Source: Branchipolynoe longqiensis
Taxonomy: Eukaryota; Annelida; Polychaeta; Phyllodocida; Polynoidae
Reading direction: 5' to 3'
Assembly: GCA_030323885.1 (NCBI GenBank)
Contig: CM059196.1
Span: 37,250,348 to 37,314,347, forward strand
DNA length: 64,000 bases
Positions 31,816 through 44,005 of this stretch are shown here, piece by piece. A model generated the notes under the pieces. That model was given only the letters and a program-made list of their open reading frames with translations, searched no databases and was not told the DNA's origin. The first letter of the stretch is position 1; every line of letters starts with the position of its first letter. The position numbers and the translations under genes are program-made.

Positions 31816-32423
31816 TGTTATTAGTATAATACATAAATTAGTATTTTAAACTAGGTTATGCTGTCAGAGTTTAATTCTTCTAAAAAGAGAAAGGAAATCA
31901 ATTTAGGCCAGTAAATATATAAGTATTTTAAACTAGATTTGTGTCTGAGTTTAATTATGTTACAACAAATTACATTCAAAACCTAATATACCTGTCTGAG
32001 TATAATTATGTTATAACAAATTAAAATCAACACCTAATATACCTGTAGGTATATAATAAATATAACAGACATGTAATTGTGTTTTGATATAAAAAATTGA
32101 TATAGTTTATTTATAGCAATAGACATATAGACATCTCGTAACAGTAGACATCTCACAATATACCGGACATGTAAGTATACATAAATATATTATAACAGTA
32201 GACACATCACAGTGCATACAGATAGATACAATTTTTTTTTCATCAGATAATGCTGTCTTGCCAGGAAAATGATCCTGCAGGCGAGATGACCCAGTCTTTC
32301 AGTAGATTCTGCTGCTCCTTTCCTGTCTTGGAGGCAGTGTTGGGGCTAGGAAGAATGTCTACGTCTGCCAGGTTTTGGCCCTCTCTCGCACTCCAGGGAC
32401 AAAGTTGTGGTTCCCAGTCTCTG

Positions 32424-32932
32424 GATGATCCATCTGCTGGTTCTGCAGCCCTTGGTAGCGCATCCTCATCAGGTTGTGCACAACCATGCATGCATGATGC
32501 AGAGTAAGCGCGATCTTCAAGCTAGGCTCGAGCGGCACCGTGTATGTTGTATACTTTTAGGTGATCCTGGGTGCTATTCTCGCCACAATCTCGTCAAACA
32601 TCTGGGGAGGCATCGCATAAGTTGGCGAATGATGCAGGGTCCTCACTGTGGAGCTCAACCATAAGCTTGTCATACAACCCAAACTGTGGCCGCCTCCCAA
32701 TCCAGGGTCTGACCCACATTCTCCGCTGCTGCCTCCTCCTTCTCCTATCGACATGGGCCACCAGAATAGCCATGAGGTAGCGATCTACCTCATGCTGGTA
32801 AATGGCAACTCGGTAGTGATTCTGGAACTGTAGATGGAGTGTAGGGACATCCATCCTCTCTGAAGAGTTCAGCAGGTCTGCTGGAAGAAGCCAGGTGGTG
32901 CCTTGATTTACCGACCACCAACATGCTGGCAA
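32424..32932 (-). pseudogene. Harbinger (HARBI1-like) transposase, frameshifted and internally deleted
   Basis: On the minus strand the N-terminus opens as M-P-A-C-W-W-S and reaches R-R-M-W-V-R-P-W-I-G-R-R-P-Q-F-G, then E-D-P-A-S-F-A-N-L, the standard HARBI1-type N-terminal signature. A frameshift near 32600 moves to P-Q-M-F-D-E-I-V-A-R-I-A-P-R-I-T, then a TAA replaces a Lys codon. The frame goes on through V-P-L-E-P-S-L-K-I-A-L-T-L and jumps directly to V-V-H-N-L-M-R-M-R-Y-Q-G-L-Q-N...N-H-N-F-V-P-G-V-R, the normal C-terminus. The DDE catalytic core between these blocks, usually about 200 residues, is deleted, so no activity is possible. Confidence 0.85.
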
Positions 32933-33342
32933 TACGCTGGCAATACGCTAGGGGCACGCTTGCGTACGTTAACGGAATGTTGGGAGTATGTTATATATGT
33001 CAGCGACACAAGAAGGGTGCCAGTTGTATGTATGGCTAATGTGTATAAACGTACCCCAACGTATCCGTAAGGTACTCCTAACATATGCCGGCATACCCCT
33101 AATGTGCACATAACATATGTGGAACGTATGAGCCACATGTCGACACGCGTTGGAAATGTTGAGCATGCACAAACATTTTTCGGAGCCTCGACGCGCGGTG
33201 ATGTAAGACGACGTATCCGGAATGTACCCGCCGTATGTCCAATGCATACATAACGTATGATGACATACGGCAACGTGTTGGTCGAAAATCACATACGTCA
33301 GCATACGCTAAGGCTATACGTCGTAGCGTGACAGGCCCTTTA

Positions 33343-33448
33343 GTTTAAAAAATGATAATAGTCACTATATCATACTGACCAAGCTAATATATTTACCTAA
33401 GATAAATATGGCATAAACTCAAAACCATCAGACTATGAACTTTAACTA
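33343..33448. mobile_element. TTAA-flanked MITE copy 2, right part
   Basis: 'aactcaaaaccatcagacta' and 'tgaactttaa' is the right terminus of the MITE whose left half is at 29058-29286. Confidence 0.6.
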
Positions 33449-33681
33449 CCAACATGACCGAGCCCCAGCAGACCCCCCCCCCTCCCCCATCCCCCTTTTC
33501 ATGCAGAGCACTGACATTGTGATCACCTGACATTTCAGTCAGTCAGTAGAGGTGCGTGTGTATATAAGGGGAGGGGAGTGTGTGTGTGTGGTGAGGGGTG
33601 GGGGGCAAGACGAGGGAGACACGCCTGAATTCCATTCTGTTGACAACTGCAATACACCATTGTTCGGGTAACCAAGCAACA

Positions 33682-33733
33682 CAGTCCTGATATGACCTTA
33701 GATGTTGCCAGGACGTAAAACCAACCAACCAGC
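33682..33733 (+). repeat. SINE tail fragment
   Basis: 'cctgatatgaccttagatg', 'ttgccaggacgtaaaac' and an A-rich end (caaccaacca), in plus orientation. Confidence 0.75.
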
Positions 33734-33909
33734 ACCGCTTGGTGGGTTCTTGCTTGGTTTAAAATGCTGATATATAGATATTGTCAATTCAAGGCCCAAG
33801 TGGCATAGCATATTCCCTGGTCATGTTCATTACAATCACTGAGGTTTTTTTGCAATGAGTTTATGTGCGTTCCGTGAACAAAATACATGCGCACCAACAG
33901 GCACTCGTT

Positions 33910-34110
33910 TTAATGTGTAAATATACATATAATATATATATAACATATATAAAATATAACATATATAATATATATAACTTATATAATATATATAATTTAT
34001 ATAATTTATATAATATATATAATTATATAATATACATAATATAAGATTCTACCTTCCAAGAGAACCCACATTTATATAATATATATATATAAATTCACTG
34101 TGGTGAAGCT
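33910..34110. repeat. AT-rich tract
   Basis: 'atataatatatataac' units with two-fold symmetry. Downstream, 34190-34255 contains a ~65-bp tandem duplication of 'ctac..cgactaa.agt.aatg'. Confidence 0.85.
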
Positions 34111-34841
34111 GTGACTATTAGGGTCACTCAGCTCTTGGAATGTCAAGTAGAACAAATCCTACTTCGACTAACAGTAAATGTGAAGTTCTTATGACCAAGG
34201 GAAGTCGCAAAAAGCCTACTATGACTAATAGTGAATGTGAAGTTTTTTGACTATACCTTATAACCTATCTAATTCTACCTATCCCTTCCCTGCATGACGT
34301 CACAGAATGGGATATTTGAACTCTGACCCAGTAGGTAGGGACTGATGGTCATGATCACAAGAGAGTTGATATTTCTAGAAGATGAATAGTTTACCGTACG
34401 ATACAGTGAATAGTCATGTAAGGAATGCATATTAAAATCTACTGTTCAGATAAATAAACATTGTATGCCTATAATCTCTATATTACTGCTATGACTTCAT
34501 GAATATTTCAGATATAAAATTAAATATATGAGAGAATAGAAGTTATCGTGATGCCTATTTATCCTGACTGCACATAATATAATATAATCTATTTATAATA
34601 TAATCAATAATTAAGATAATAAGGTAATCAATTTAAAGGTCAGTCGCTATAGTACCAGTCAGTCATGGTTTGTAAACAAACACACCACACATCCACAACC
34701 CAGATGTGGCTTGACTAAGTCAAAGTGCAATGTCAGTTCTAACAAGAACATGTGACCAATTCAATTAGGCCACTTCCGCTAAAATAAAGTGTGGTTCTGT
34801 TCCAAGCCGCTAATTGAGAACCAACTTGCTTGTGGCCGTAA

Positions 34842-35060
34842 AGCCCCAGTCACACCTCGCCGGATTGAGGAAACGGGTAGAGCCAGACAAAAATATTCTA
34901 GTCCGGTGTGATTCGGACGTGAAATGTATCTAAACTTGGAACGGACCGGGCCGGATATCAACAGATTTGCAACAGACAGATACCAGACATTGGCAAAGAT
35001 CAATGGACTGTATTCGGATTCTATCCGTTTCCTCGATCCGGCGAGGTGTGATAGGGTCTT
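34842..35060. mobile_element. Harbinger-like MITE, 'tccgg' type
   Basis: ~219 bp after TAA. Left agccccagtcacacctcgcc, right in reverse gaccctatcacacctcgccg; both continue 'ggat.gaggaaacgg'. Interior rich in 'ccgga' and 'tccg'. Confidence 0.7.
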
Positions 35061-35074
35061 TTTGTTGGGGTACA

Positions 35075-35273
35075 TTAGTTGTTTAAGCAGGGGAAATTTC
35101 AATCACAGACAATTGGTCTTCCTCATTCCACTGCTCCTTGCCCTCTCCTAATAATGCCGAGTGCCTGGCTATGAAGCACCAAGTATGAATTTTTAAGTCA
35201 TTGGTTTGACTCGACCAGGGTTCGAACCCACGATCTACCAACGATCTAACTCATTTGGCCATCCCGTCTGGTT
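35075..35273 (-). repeat. SINE subfamily copy, tRNA-like head
   Basis: Head on the minus strand 'accagacgggatggccaaat' and 'cgtgggttcgaaccctggtc' (B-box), then 'cggcattattaggagagggc' and the variant body 'ggagcagtggaatgaggaag', shared with 16505-16690. Confidence 0.6.
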
Positions 35274-35284
35274 GAAACATTGAA

Positions 35285-35612
35285 ATACTTGCCTGTGGCC
35301 TTTAACATTGAAAGTCTTCCCTATGGCCTTTAACATTGAAAGTCTTCCCTGTGGCCTTTAACATTGATAGTCTTGCCTCTGGCCTTTAACTTTGAAAGTC
35401 TTGTATGTGGCCTTTAACAGTGAAAGTCTTGCATTTGGTCTTTAGCATTGAAAGTATTGCCTGTGGCCTTTAGCATTGAAAGTTTTGTCTGTGGCCTTTA
35501 ACATAGAAAGTCTTGTTTGTGGCCTTTAACAAGGAAAGCATTGTCTGTGGCCTTTAACAGTGAAAGCATTGTATGTGGCCTTTAACAGTAAAAGTATTGC
35601 ATGTGGCCTTTA
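35285..35612. repeat. 28-bp minisatellite
   Basis: About 11.5 copies of a 28-bp unit, 'ggcctttaacattgaaagtc' + 'ttgcctgt', with point variants. Confidence 0.9.
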
Positions 35613-35849
35613 AAGACTTCCAGTGCTAGGATGAACTGGCCTCCAATTAAAACCCTGGCCCTTTCCTTGCCCTTATTAGGAGCAGGTGTCCTATTTCAGG
35701 TCACGTGGTGCTGCCCTCCAGTGGCCATGTTTACAGTCCCCCCTCTGATGCCCACCAATTAAGACACTTACTGAGTTGCACCGTGCAGGTGCCTACCTTC
35801 CACATATGCAGGTACGCAGCTGTGTACTACCTGAGATTACAAATATTAA

Positions 35850-36490
35850 AGCCCCAGTCACACATACCCGGATCAGGGGCCAGATGAGCCCCGGACCGCC
35901 ATCCAGGGTGGTCCAGGGCGATCCGGCGTGATCCGTGCCAACACCCCCTGATCCAGCCTGATCCGTGGCTCGTCCGGCGCCGTCTGGGCTCAGCCCCGGA
36001 TGTTTTAAAATGTTTCAAACATCCGGGGCGGTCTGGGGGATTTTGAGATCCGGGCTCAATCCGACCTGATCCGGGGGTGATCCAGGGGTGGTCCGGGTAT
36101 TTCGGGGGTGGTCCGGGGTGGACCGGGCCTGTCCGGGGGTGGTACGGGGTCATTTTGAGCCATGGTTTGACCCGGACCATCCCCGGACTATCCAGGACTA
36201 CCCACGGCCTAGCCACGGACCACTCCCGGACTGCCCCCGTAAGACCGGGGGTGATCCGGGGTGGTCCGGGGCAGTCCGGGGGTGGTCCGGCCTCATCTGG
36301 GGCCAGTCCGGCCCAGTCCGGGGGCAGTATGGGGGTGGTATGGGGCTCGTCCGGGAAAGTGTGACTGTGAGGCAGAAATTGACGAAAACAGTGATTTTAT
36401 CCGTGGCGGTCAGGGACAGTCCGGGCCGTTGGTCCGTGGGTGGTCCGGCTCAAAATCCGGGGCTCGTCCGTCTATGTGTGACTGGGGCTT
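35850..36490. mobile_element. Harbinger-like MITE, GC-rich 'ggtccgg' type
   Basis: 641 bp with TAA at both sides (35847-35849 and 36491-36493). TIRs agccccagtcacacata at both ends. The interior is a dense, irregular field of 'ggtccggg' and 'gatccgg' motifs, giving unusually high GC for this window. Confidence 0.8.
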
Positions 36491-36494
36491 TAAA

Positions 36495-37040
36495 AATATA
36501 TACATATGATGTTTCATAGCATTTTATTCCATCGGGTCATATTCCAACAGCGTTTTAACCAACATTTTCCTGATACTGACCTTTTCTTAATACTCGATAC
36601 TTTTTCTTCTTTCTCCTTGTTTACAATATCATATTATTATATTATATACATACGCACATATCTGTTTTAATAAAATCACACTCACCTTTTTGAGACACAC
36701 ACTCAGCAGGCATCCCAACAGTGTTGGGTAGTTAGGACAGGTGCCCACAATCCACTGCACCTTGTCCATTATACAGAGTAAGTGTGTGCTGTCACCAGTC
36801 TGTGGTTCCGACAGAGTGTCTCTCCTGTTGGATGTGGCAGATTCCTGCTGAGATGGCTCAGTGCGCATGTGCACTAAGCAAAGTGGCAGCTGCTCACACT
36901 AGGGTGAGGGGGTAAGGTGAGGGGCTCACTGCTCGGCGGCCTGTGTTGGACTGAGGGCGGCAGGTGGGCAGGTGGGCAGGCAGGTGGGGTGTGGGCGAGC
37001 TGGACTAGTTGTACATATACAGTAGTGATTTCGTAATTAG
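36495..37040. other. No gene seen
   Basis: Mixed sequence with no recognised repeat family or exon. The minus strand frame through 36629-36874 shows no domain. Confidence 0.5.
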
Positions 37041-37049
37041 CACAGGCTG

Positions 37050-37200
37050 TCAGCATCAAGGGGAGAGGGGAGAGGGGAGAGGGGAGAGGGGAGAGGGGAG
37101 AGGGGGAGAGGGGGAGAGGGGAGAGGGGGAGAGGGGAGAGGGGGGAGGGGGGGAGGGGAGAGGGGAGAGGGGCGAGGGGAGAGGGGACAGAGGGGAAGGG
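37050..37200. repeat. (GGGGAGA)n purine tract
   Basis: About 150 bp of 'ggggagagggg' units. G-run density gives G-quadruplex and triplex potential. Confidence 0.9.
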
Positions 37201-37344
37201 TACGTGGTAGTGTGTGTAGGGGCGTGTGTTCGCGTGTACTTGTATGAGTGTGCGTGTGAGTGTGTTAACGTCAGTGTCAGTTTGTGTCAGTGTGTGGAAT
37301 GTGTATGACTGTGTGCTTGCTTGTGTGAGTCTATATCAGTTTGT

Positions 37345-38272
37345 GTAAGTGTTTATGTGGTTATGGACTTTGTTGGTACAAACACACATGTATCAGTGTG
37401 TGCTTACAGTAATGTGCATACACGTGTGCAGTCATGTGTGTCTGTGGCAGTGTAAGTATGTGGTCACCTACCTTGTTGGTACAAACACGCTTATAACAGT
37501 GTGTGTTCACAGTAATGTGCATACATGTGTGCAGTCATATGTGTCTGTGGCAGTGTAAGTATGTGGTCATGTACCTTGTTGGTACAAACACGCTTATATC
37601 AGTGTGTGTTCACAGTAATGTGCATACACATGTGTGCAGTCATGTGTGTATGTGGCAGTGTGCGTATGTGGTCACGTACCTTGTTTGTACAAACACACAT
37701 GTATCAGTGTGTGTTTACAGTAATGTGCATACACATGTGCAGTCATGTGTGTCTGTGGCAGTGTGAGTATGTGGTCACATACCTTGTTTGTACAAACACG
37801 CTTATATTAGTGTGTGTTCACAGTAATGTGCATATACATGTGTGCAGTCATGTGTGTCTATGGCAGTGTAAGTATGTGGTCAAGTACCTTGTTTGTACAA
37901 ATACGCTTATATCAGTGCGGGTTGACAGTAATGTGCATACATGTGTGCAGTCAGGTGTGCCTGTTGCAGTGTAAGTATGTGGCCATGTACCTTGTTTGTA
38001 TAAACACGCTTATATCAGTGTGTTTACAGTAATGTGCATATACATGTGCAGTCATGTGTGTCTGTGGCAGTGTAAGTATGTGGTCATGTACCTTGTTTGT
38101 ACAAACACGCGTATAATATCAGTGTGTGTTCACAGTAATGTGCATACATGTGTGCAGTCATGTGTGTCTGTGGCAGTGTAAGGACGTGGTCATGTACCTT
38201 GTTTGTACAAACACGCGTATAATATCAGTGTGTGTTCACAGTAATGTGCATTCACATGTGTGCAGTCACGTA
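37345..38272. repeat. ~103-bp minisatellite
   Basis: About nine copies of a ~103-bp unit, marked by 'cagtaatgtgcatac', 'tgtgtctgtggcagtg' and 'accttgtttgtacaaacacg'. Copies differ by small indels and by 'ttggtac' versus 'tttgtac'. Confidence 0.9.
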
Positions 38273-38426
38273 TTTCTCTGGTATTGCCTGATTGCTGCAG
38301 TATGGGTCCATGCTCGTGCGTTCATGATACCATCTCTGACTGTGTGAGGACGCTTGTCCTTTAGACACACACTGTAATACAAGCAGTCCGTCTATGGCAG
38401 GGTTGATGCACTTCCGGTAACGCATC

Positions 38427-38532
38427 TAGTAGTGTCCAGCCTTCTAGTAGTGTCCAGCCTTCTAGTAGTGTCCAGCCTTCTAGTAGTGTCCAGCCTTATA
38501 GTAGTGTCCAGCCTTCTAGTAGTGTCCAGCTC
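38427..38532. repeat. 18-bp tandem repeat
   Basis: Six copies of 'ttctagtagtgtccagcc' with one 'ttat' variant. Confidence 0.9.
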
Positions 38533-38819
38533 TACTGGTGTATGTTTCTAAATTCTATATACTTCCACCTGGTTGTTCATACAAGCACACCTCCTCCTCA
38601 TCCTTCTCCTCACGCATGCCTCCCTTAGATCCCTTAGCCACACACAGACGCGCCTTCCAGTTCAGCCTAAGTCGGCCTAAGTCAGTCTAAATCGGCCTAA
38701 GTCATGCCTAAATCCAACGAGATCCAATACGGTGTCCAACCGCCATACCAGCAGTACTTCTGGTATGTTTCTAAATTCTAGATACATCCACACAGTGTCA
38801 ACACAATGCTGTCTCCCTG

Positions 38820-39495
38820 AGCACTTCGAGACTGTGACAGTGACAGTGACAGTGACAGTGGATGATGAAAGTGACAGAGTTTGTGACTGAGACTGTGGCA
38901 GCAACAGTGGCAGTGATTGAGGCTGTGAGAACTGTGACAGGAACTAAGCCTGAGACTCTGAGAGTGACAGTGACTGAGACTGTCACTGTGACTATGACAG
39001 TGACAGCGACTTAGATTGAGACAGTGGCATTGACAGTGACTGAGACTGACAACTGTGGCAGTGGCAGTAACTGTGACTGAGACAGATTGTGACTGAGACT
39101 ATGATAGTTACAGTAACAGTGACAGTAACTGAGACTGAGACGATGACAGTGAATGAAACTGTGACTATGACAAACAGTAATTGTGACAGTAACAGTATGT
39201 GAGACTTACACTGTTACAGACAGTAACTGTGACAGTGACAGAAACTGAGAGTGTGACAGATAGATAGCAACCGTGACAGTGACAGTAATTGTGACTGATA
39301 CAGACTGTGACTGAAACTATGACAGTGACAGACAGTAACTGTGACAGTGACAGTTAAGCTGTGACAATGAGAGTGAGTGAGATTTTGACTATGACAGTGA
39401 CAGTAACTGAGACAGACTGTGACAGTGACAGTAAGTGAGACTGTAACTGTTACTATGACAGTGAAAGTAAGTGAGACTAAGATTGAGACTGTCAC
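38820..39495. repeat. (gtgaca/gactga) degenerate hexamer array
   Basis: About 675 bp of 'gacagtgacagt' mixed with 'gactgagactgtgac'. Irregular higher-order blocks. No coding signal. Confidence 0.85.
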
Positions 39496-39659
39496 TGTTC
39501 GCTTGAGCCGTGGCGACTGACTGGTGCAGGCCCTGCCGTGTTCTCGGCGCTGTTCTGACGGGCGGCCAGGTGGCGTGTGGTGGCCGGAATGCTCGACACG
39601 AAGCGGTATGAGTGTATTCACGTGCACGGCCAGCCCCTATTGTACGCCTGCAGGGTCGT

Positions 39660-41033
39660 TGCAGCTACTACGACTGTACCTATGTCTGTGTCTACAACTG
39701 TGAATATGTCTATGTATGGTTGAGTGTGTGACTGTAGCTATATCTGTGTCTACAGCTGTGACTATATCAGTGTATTGTTGTGTATCCGACTAGAGCTATA
39801 TATGTGTCTACAGCTGTGACTATGCCAGTGTATTATTGTGTATCCGACTAGAGTTATATCTGTGTCTACAGCTGTGACTATGTTTGTGTATGGTTGAGTA
39901 TGCAACTGTAGCTATATCTGTGTCTGCAGCTGTGACTATGTCAGTGTATGGTTGAGTATGCGACTGTCGCTATATATGTGTCTACAAATGTGACTATGTC
40001 AGTGTATGGTTGAGTATGCAACTGTAGCTAGGGTCGTGACTGTGTCTGTGTATGTGAATGTAGCGATTCCTGTGTCTGTAGCTGTGACTATGCCTGTGTA
40101 TGGTTGAGTATGCGACTATAGCTAGGACAGCGACTATGTCTGTAACTATGTATGTGCATGTGATTGTGTCAGTGTATGTGACTGTAGCTATGTATGTGAC
40201 TGTGTCTGTGATTGTGTCTGTGTATGTGACTGTAGCTATGTCTGTGCCTGTTTGTGTGACTATCTTTGTGTATGTGTGTAGCTATATTTCTGACTGTGTC
40301 TATGACTATGTCTGTGCATGTGACTATGTCAGTGTAGGTGTGTAGTTATATTTGTGACTGTATCTGTGACTATGTCTGTGTATCTGACTATGTCTATGTC
40401 TGTGATTATGTCTGTATGTGTGTATATATATATATGTCTGTGACTGAGCTTGTGACTATGTTTGTGTATGTGACTATGCCAGTGTATGTGACTAGCTATG
40501 TATGTGACTATGCCTATGTATGTGTGTAACTGTGTGTAGCTGTGTGTCGGTGCATAGCTATGTGTAGCTATTTCTGTGACTGTAGCTGTGACTATCTCTC
40601 TCAGTATCTATGTCTGTTTGTAGTTGTGTATGTGTCAGTGTATGTGACTATGTATCTGTCTGTGACTATGTCTGTGTATGTAACTATGTCAGTGTATGTG
40701 ACTGTAGCTATATATGTGACTATGTGTGTGTATGTGTGCAGCTAGCCATGAATGTGACTATGTATGTGTATTTGTGTAGCTATGTCTCTGACTCTCTGTG
40801 TATGTTTGTAGCTGTGTATAGCTATGTTTGTGATCGTGTATGTGTATGTGTGTAGCTGTGTAATAGCTGTCTTTGAATGTAGCTCTGACTATGTCTGTGC
40901 ATGTAGCTATGATATAAGCGTGACTATGTATGTGACTATGTATGTGCATGTAGCTGTGATATAAGCGTGACTATGTATGTGACTATGTATGTGCATGTAG
41001 CTGTGATATATGTGTGACTATGTATGTGACTAT
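39660..41033. repeat. GTGACTATG-type array
   Basis: Short units 'gtgactatgtctgtgtat' and 'gactgtagctatatctgtg', with no fixed period at first and a longer one to the right. Confidence 0.85.
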
Positions 41034-41550
41034 GGCTGTGACTTGTAACCTGCTAGTGACAGTGTCAGTGTCTCTGACTGTGTGTAGCTGTGATATATGT
41101 GTGACTGAATGTGAATATGTATGTGACTATGGCTGTGACTTGTGGCCTGTTAGTGACAGTGTCAGTGTATCTGACTGTGTGTAGCTGTGATATATGTGTG
41201 ACTATGTATTTGACTATGGCTGTGACTTGTGGCCTGTTAGTGACAGTGTCGGTCTCTCTCACTGTGTGTAGCTGTGATATATGTGTGACTATTAATGTGA
41301 ATATGTATGTGACTATGGCTGTGACTTGTGGCCTGTTAGTGACAGTGTCGATGTCTCTCACTGTGTGTAGCTGTGATATATGTGTGACTATGTATTTGAC
41401 TATGGCTGTGACTTGTGGCCTGCTAGTGACAGTGTCGGTGTCTCTGACTGTGTGTAGCTGTGATATATGTGTCACTATGTATGTGAATATGTATGTGACT
41501 ATGGCTGTGACTTGTGGCCTGTCAGTGACTATGTCGGTGTCTCCGACTGT
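41034..41550. repeat. Higher-order array, alternating 87/99-bp units
   Basis: The marker 'ggctgtgacttgtggcctg' (first copy variant) starts at 41034, 41131, 41218, 41317, 41404 and 41503, so spacings are 97, 87, 99, 87 and 99. The two unit types differ by a 12-bp insertion near 'gtgaatatgtat'. This is a dimeric higher-order repeat of 186 bp. Confidence 0.85.
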
Positions 41551-43150
41551 GTTTGTAGCTGTGACATATGTGCCACTATGTATGTGACCATGTCGGTGGT
41601 TCTGACTGTGTTTGTAGCTGAGATTTATCTGTCACTATGTATGTGACTATTTCTGTGTTTCTGACTGTTTGTAGCTGTGATTTATGTTGCTCTATCCATG
41701 CGACTATGTCTGTGTTTCTGACTGTTTGTAGCTGTGATGTATGTGTCACTATGTATGTGACTATGTCTGTGTGTGACTGTGTTTGTAGCTGTGATTTATG
41801 TGTCACTATGTATGTGACTATGTCCGTGGTTCTGACTGTGTTTGTAGCTGTGATATATGTGTCATTATGTATGTGACTATGTCTGTGTGTGACTGTGTTT
41901 GTAGCTGTGATTTATGTGTCACTATGTATGTGACTATATCCGTGGTTCTGACTGTGTTTGTAGCTGTGATATATGTGTCATTATGTAGGTGACTATATCC
42001 GTGTGTGACTGTGTTTGTAGCTGTGATTTATGTGTCACTATGTATGTGACGATGTCTGTGGTTCTGACTGTGTTTGTAGCTGTGATATATGTGTCATTAT
42101 GTTTGTGACTATGTCTGTGTGTGACTGTGTTTGTAGCTGTGACATATGTGTCACTATGTATGTGACTATGTATGTGGTTCTGACTGTGTTTGTAGCTGTG
42201 ATATATGTGTCATTATGTATGTGACTATGTCTGTGTGTGACTGTGTTTGTAGCTGTGATTTATGTGTCACTATGTATGTGACTCTGACTGTGTTTGTAGC
42301 TGTGATATATGTGTCATTAAGTATGTGACTATATCCGTGTGTGACTGTGTGTGTAGCTGTGATTTATGTGTCACTATGTATGTGACTATGTCTGTGGTTC
42401 TGACTGTGTTTGTAGCTGTGATATGTGTCATTATGTATGTGACTATGTCCGTGTGTGACTGTGTTTGTAGCTGTGATATATGTGTCACTATGTTTGTGAC
42501 TATGTCTGTGGTTCTGACTGTGTTTGTAGCTGTGATTTATGTGTCACTATGTATGTGACCATGTCTGTGGTTCTGACTGTGTTTGTAGCTGTGATTTATG
42601 TGTCACTATGTATGTGACTATGTCTGTGGTTCTGACTGTGTTTGTAGCTGTGATATATGTGTCACTATGTATGTGACTATGTCTGTGGTTCTGACTGTGT
42701 TTGTAGCTGTGATTTATGTGTCACTATGTATGTGACTGTCTGTGGTTCTGACTGTGTTTGTAGCTGTGATATGTGACTATGTCTGTGGTTCTGACTGTGT
42801 TTGTAGCTGTGATATATGTGTCACTATGTATGTGACCATGTCTGTGGTTCTGACTGTGTTTGTAGCTGTGATTTACGTGTCACTATGTATGTGACTATGT
42901 CCGTGGTTCTGACTGTGTTTGTAGCTGTGATATATGTGTCATTATGTATGTGACTATGTCCGTGTGTGACTGTGTTTGTAGCTGTGATATATGTGTCACT
43001 ATGTATGTGACTGTCTGTGGTTCTGACTGTGTTTGTAGCTGTGATTTATGTGTCACTATGTATGTGACTACGTCTGTGGTTCTGACTGTGTTTGTAGCTG
43101 TGATGTATGTGTCACTATGTATGCGACTATATCCGTGTCTGACTGTGTGA
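41551..43150. repeat. 59-bp minisatellite
   Basis: About 27 copies of 'gtgtttgtagctgtgatata' + 'tgtgtcactatgtatgtgac' + 'tatgtctgtggttctgact'. Measured spacings between successive 'gtgtcactatg' marks are 59 bp; shorter variants lack 'gttct'. Confidence 0.9.
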
Positions 43151-43374
43151 TGATAACTGTGGTTGTCAAGTGGTGCCTCCTCCCAAAATATGTGGATCAC
43201 GCGAAGATCCAGAAACACTCACCCTTGTGCCCAACTCCCGTACCTGTACACTCATATACACAATTATAGTATATATATATACATAAAATACATGCCAATC
43301 CACTTTATGGCACGAGATCAAGCTTCCCTTACTGAACGTTCGGGGCCATTCCATCCTAGTCACGATCCACTGGC

Positions 43375-44005
43375 ATTGTGTGTGTGGTCTCTTTGATGTG
43401 CATTGTGTGTGTGGTGTGTATTCTGTATGATCTGTCTGTGAGCGTGTACTGTATTGTGTTATTTCCAGCGTGTACTTTGTGTGTTGTGTGTGCTGCTTGT
43501 GCTGTGTATTGTGTGTGGGTTTGTCGGTAGTGTGTAGTGCGGGTTTGTCGGTAGTGTGTAATGTGTGTTTGTCGGTAGTGTGTACTGTGTGTTTGTTGGT
43601 AGTGTGTAGTGTGGGGTTTATTGTTATTGTGTATTATGGCATTGTGTATTATGTGTGCAGCTTTGTCATTGTTGTGTATTGCGTGTGGCTTTGTTTGTGT
43701 TGTATATTGTATATGTTTTTTTTGGTGTTGTATATTGTATTTGGTGGTGTGTTGCATGTGGTTATGTGGGTATGTATTTTGTATATTGTATATGGCTTTG
43801 TTGGTGTTGTATATTGTATGTGGTTTTCTCGATGTTGTATATTGTATTTGGTGGTGAGCGTGTATGTGGTGTGTGTGGTGTCCCATGTGTGTATGTGGGT
43901 ATGAATAGCTGTGGGTGTGCATATATGACATTCTGTGTGTAGTGTGCATGTGTGTATGTGAGCATGTGTGTTTGTGTGTAGTCATATATGTGCCCACCTG
44001 TGAGT
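43375..44005. repeat. GT-rich degenerate array
   Basis: Units such as 'gtttgtcggtagtgtgtag' (left) and 'gttgtatattgtat' (right). Long Val/Cys/Leu-rich translations are artefacts. Confidence 0.85.

Larger units (their letters stand above)
29287..33339. mobile_element. PIF/Harbinger DNA transposon, two-gene, decayed
   Basis: 4053 bp between TTA duplications (29284-29286 and 33340-33342). The TIRs extend ~50 bp: left aaggctcggtcacactacaa, right in reverse agggcctgtcacgctacgac. Subterminal 'acgtatg'/'catacgt' motifs occur dozens of times within about 300 bp of each end. It encodes a spliced accessory-type protein on the plus strand and a HARBI1-like transposase on the minus strand, the known convergent two-gene plan of the superfamily. 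Both genes carry stops or deletions, so it is not autonomous now. Confidence 0.88.
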
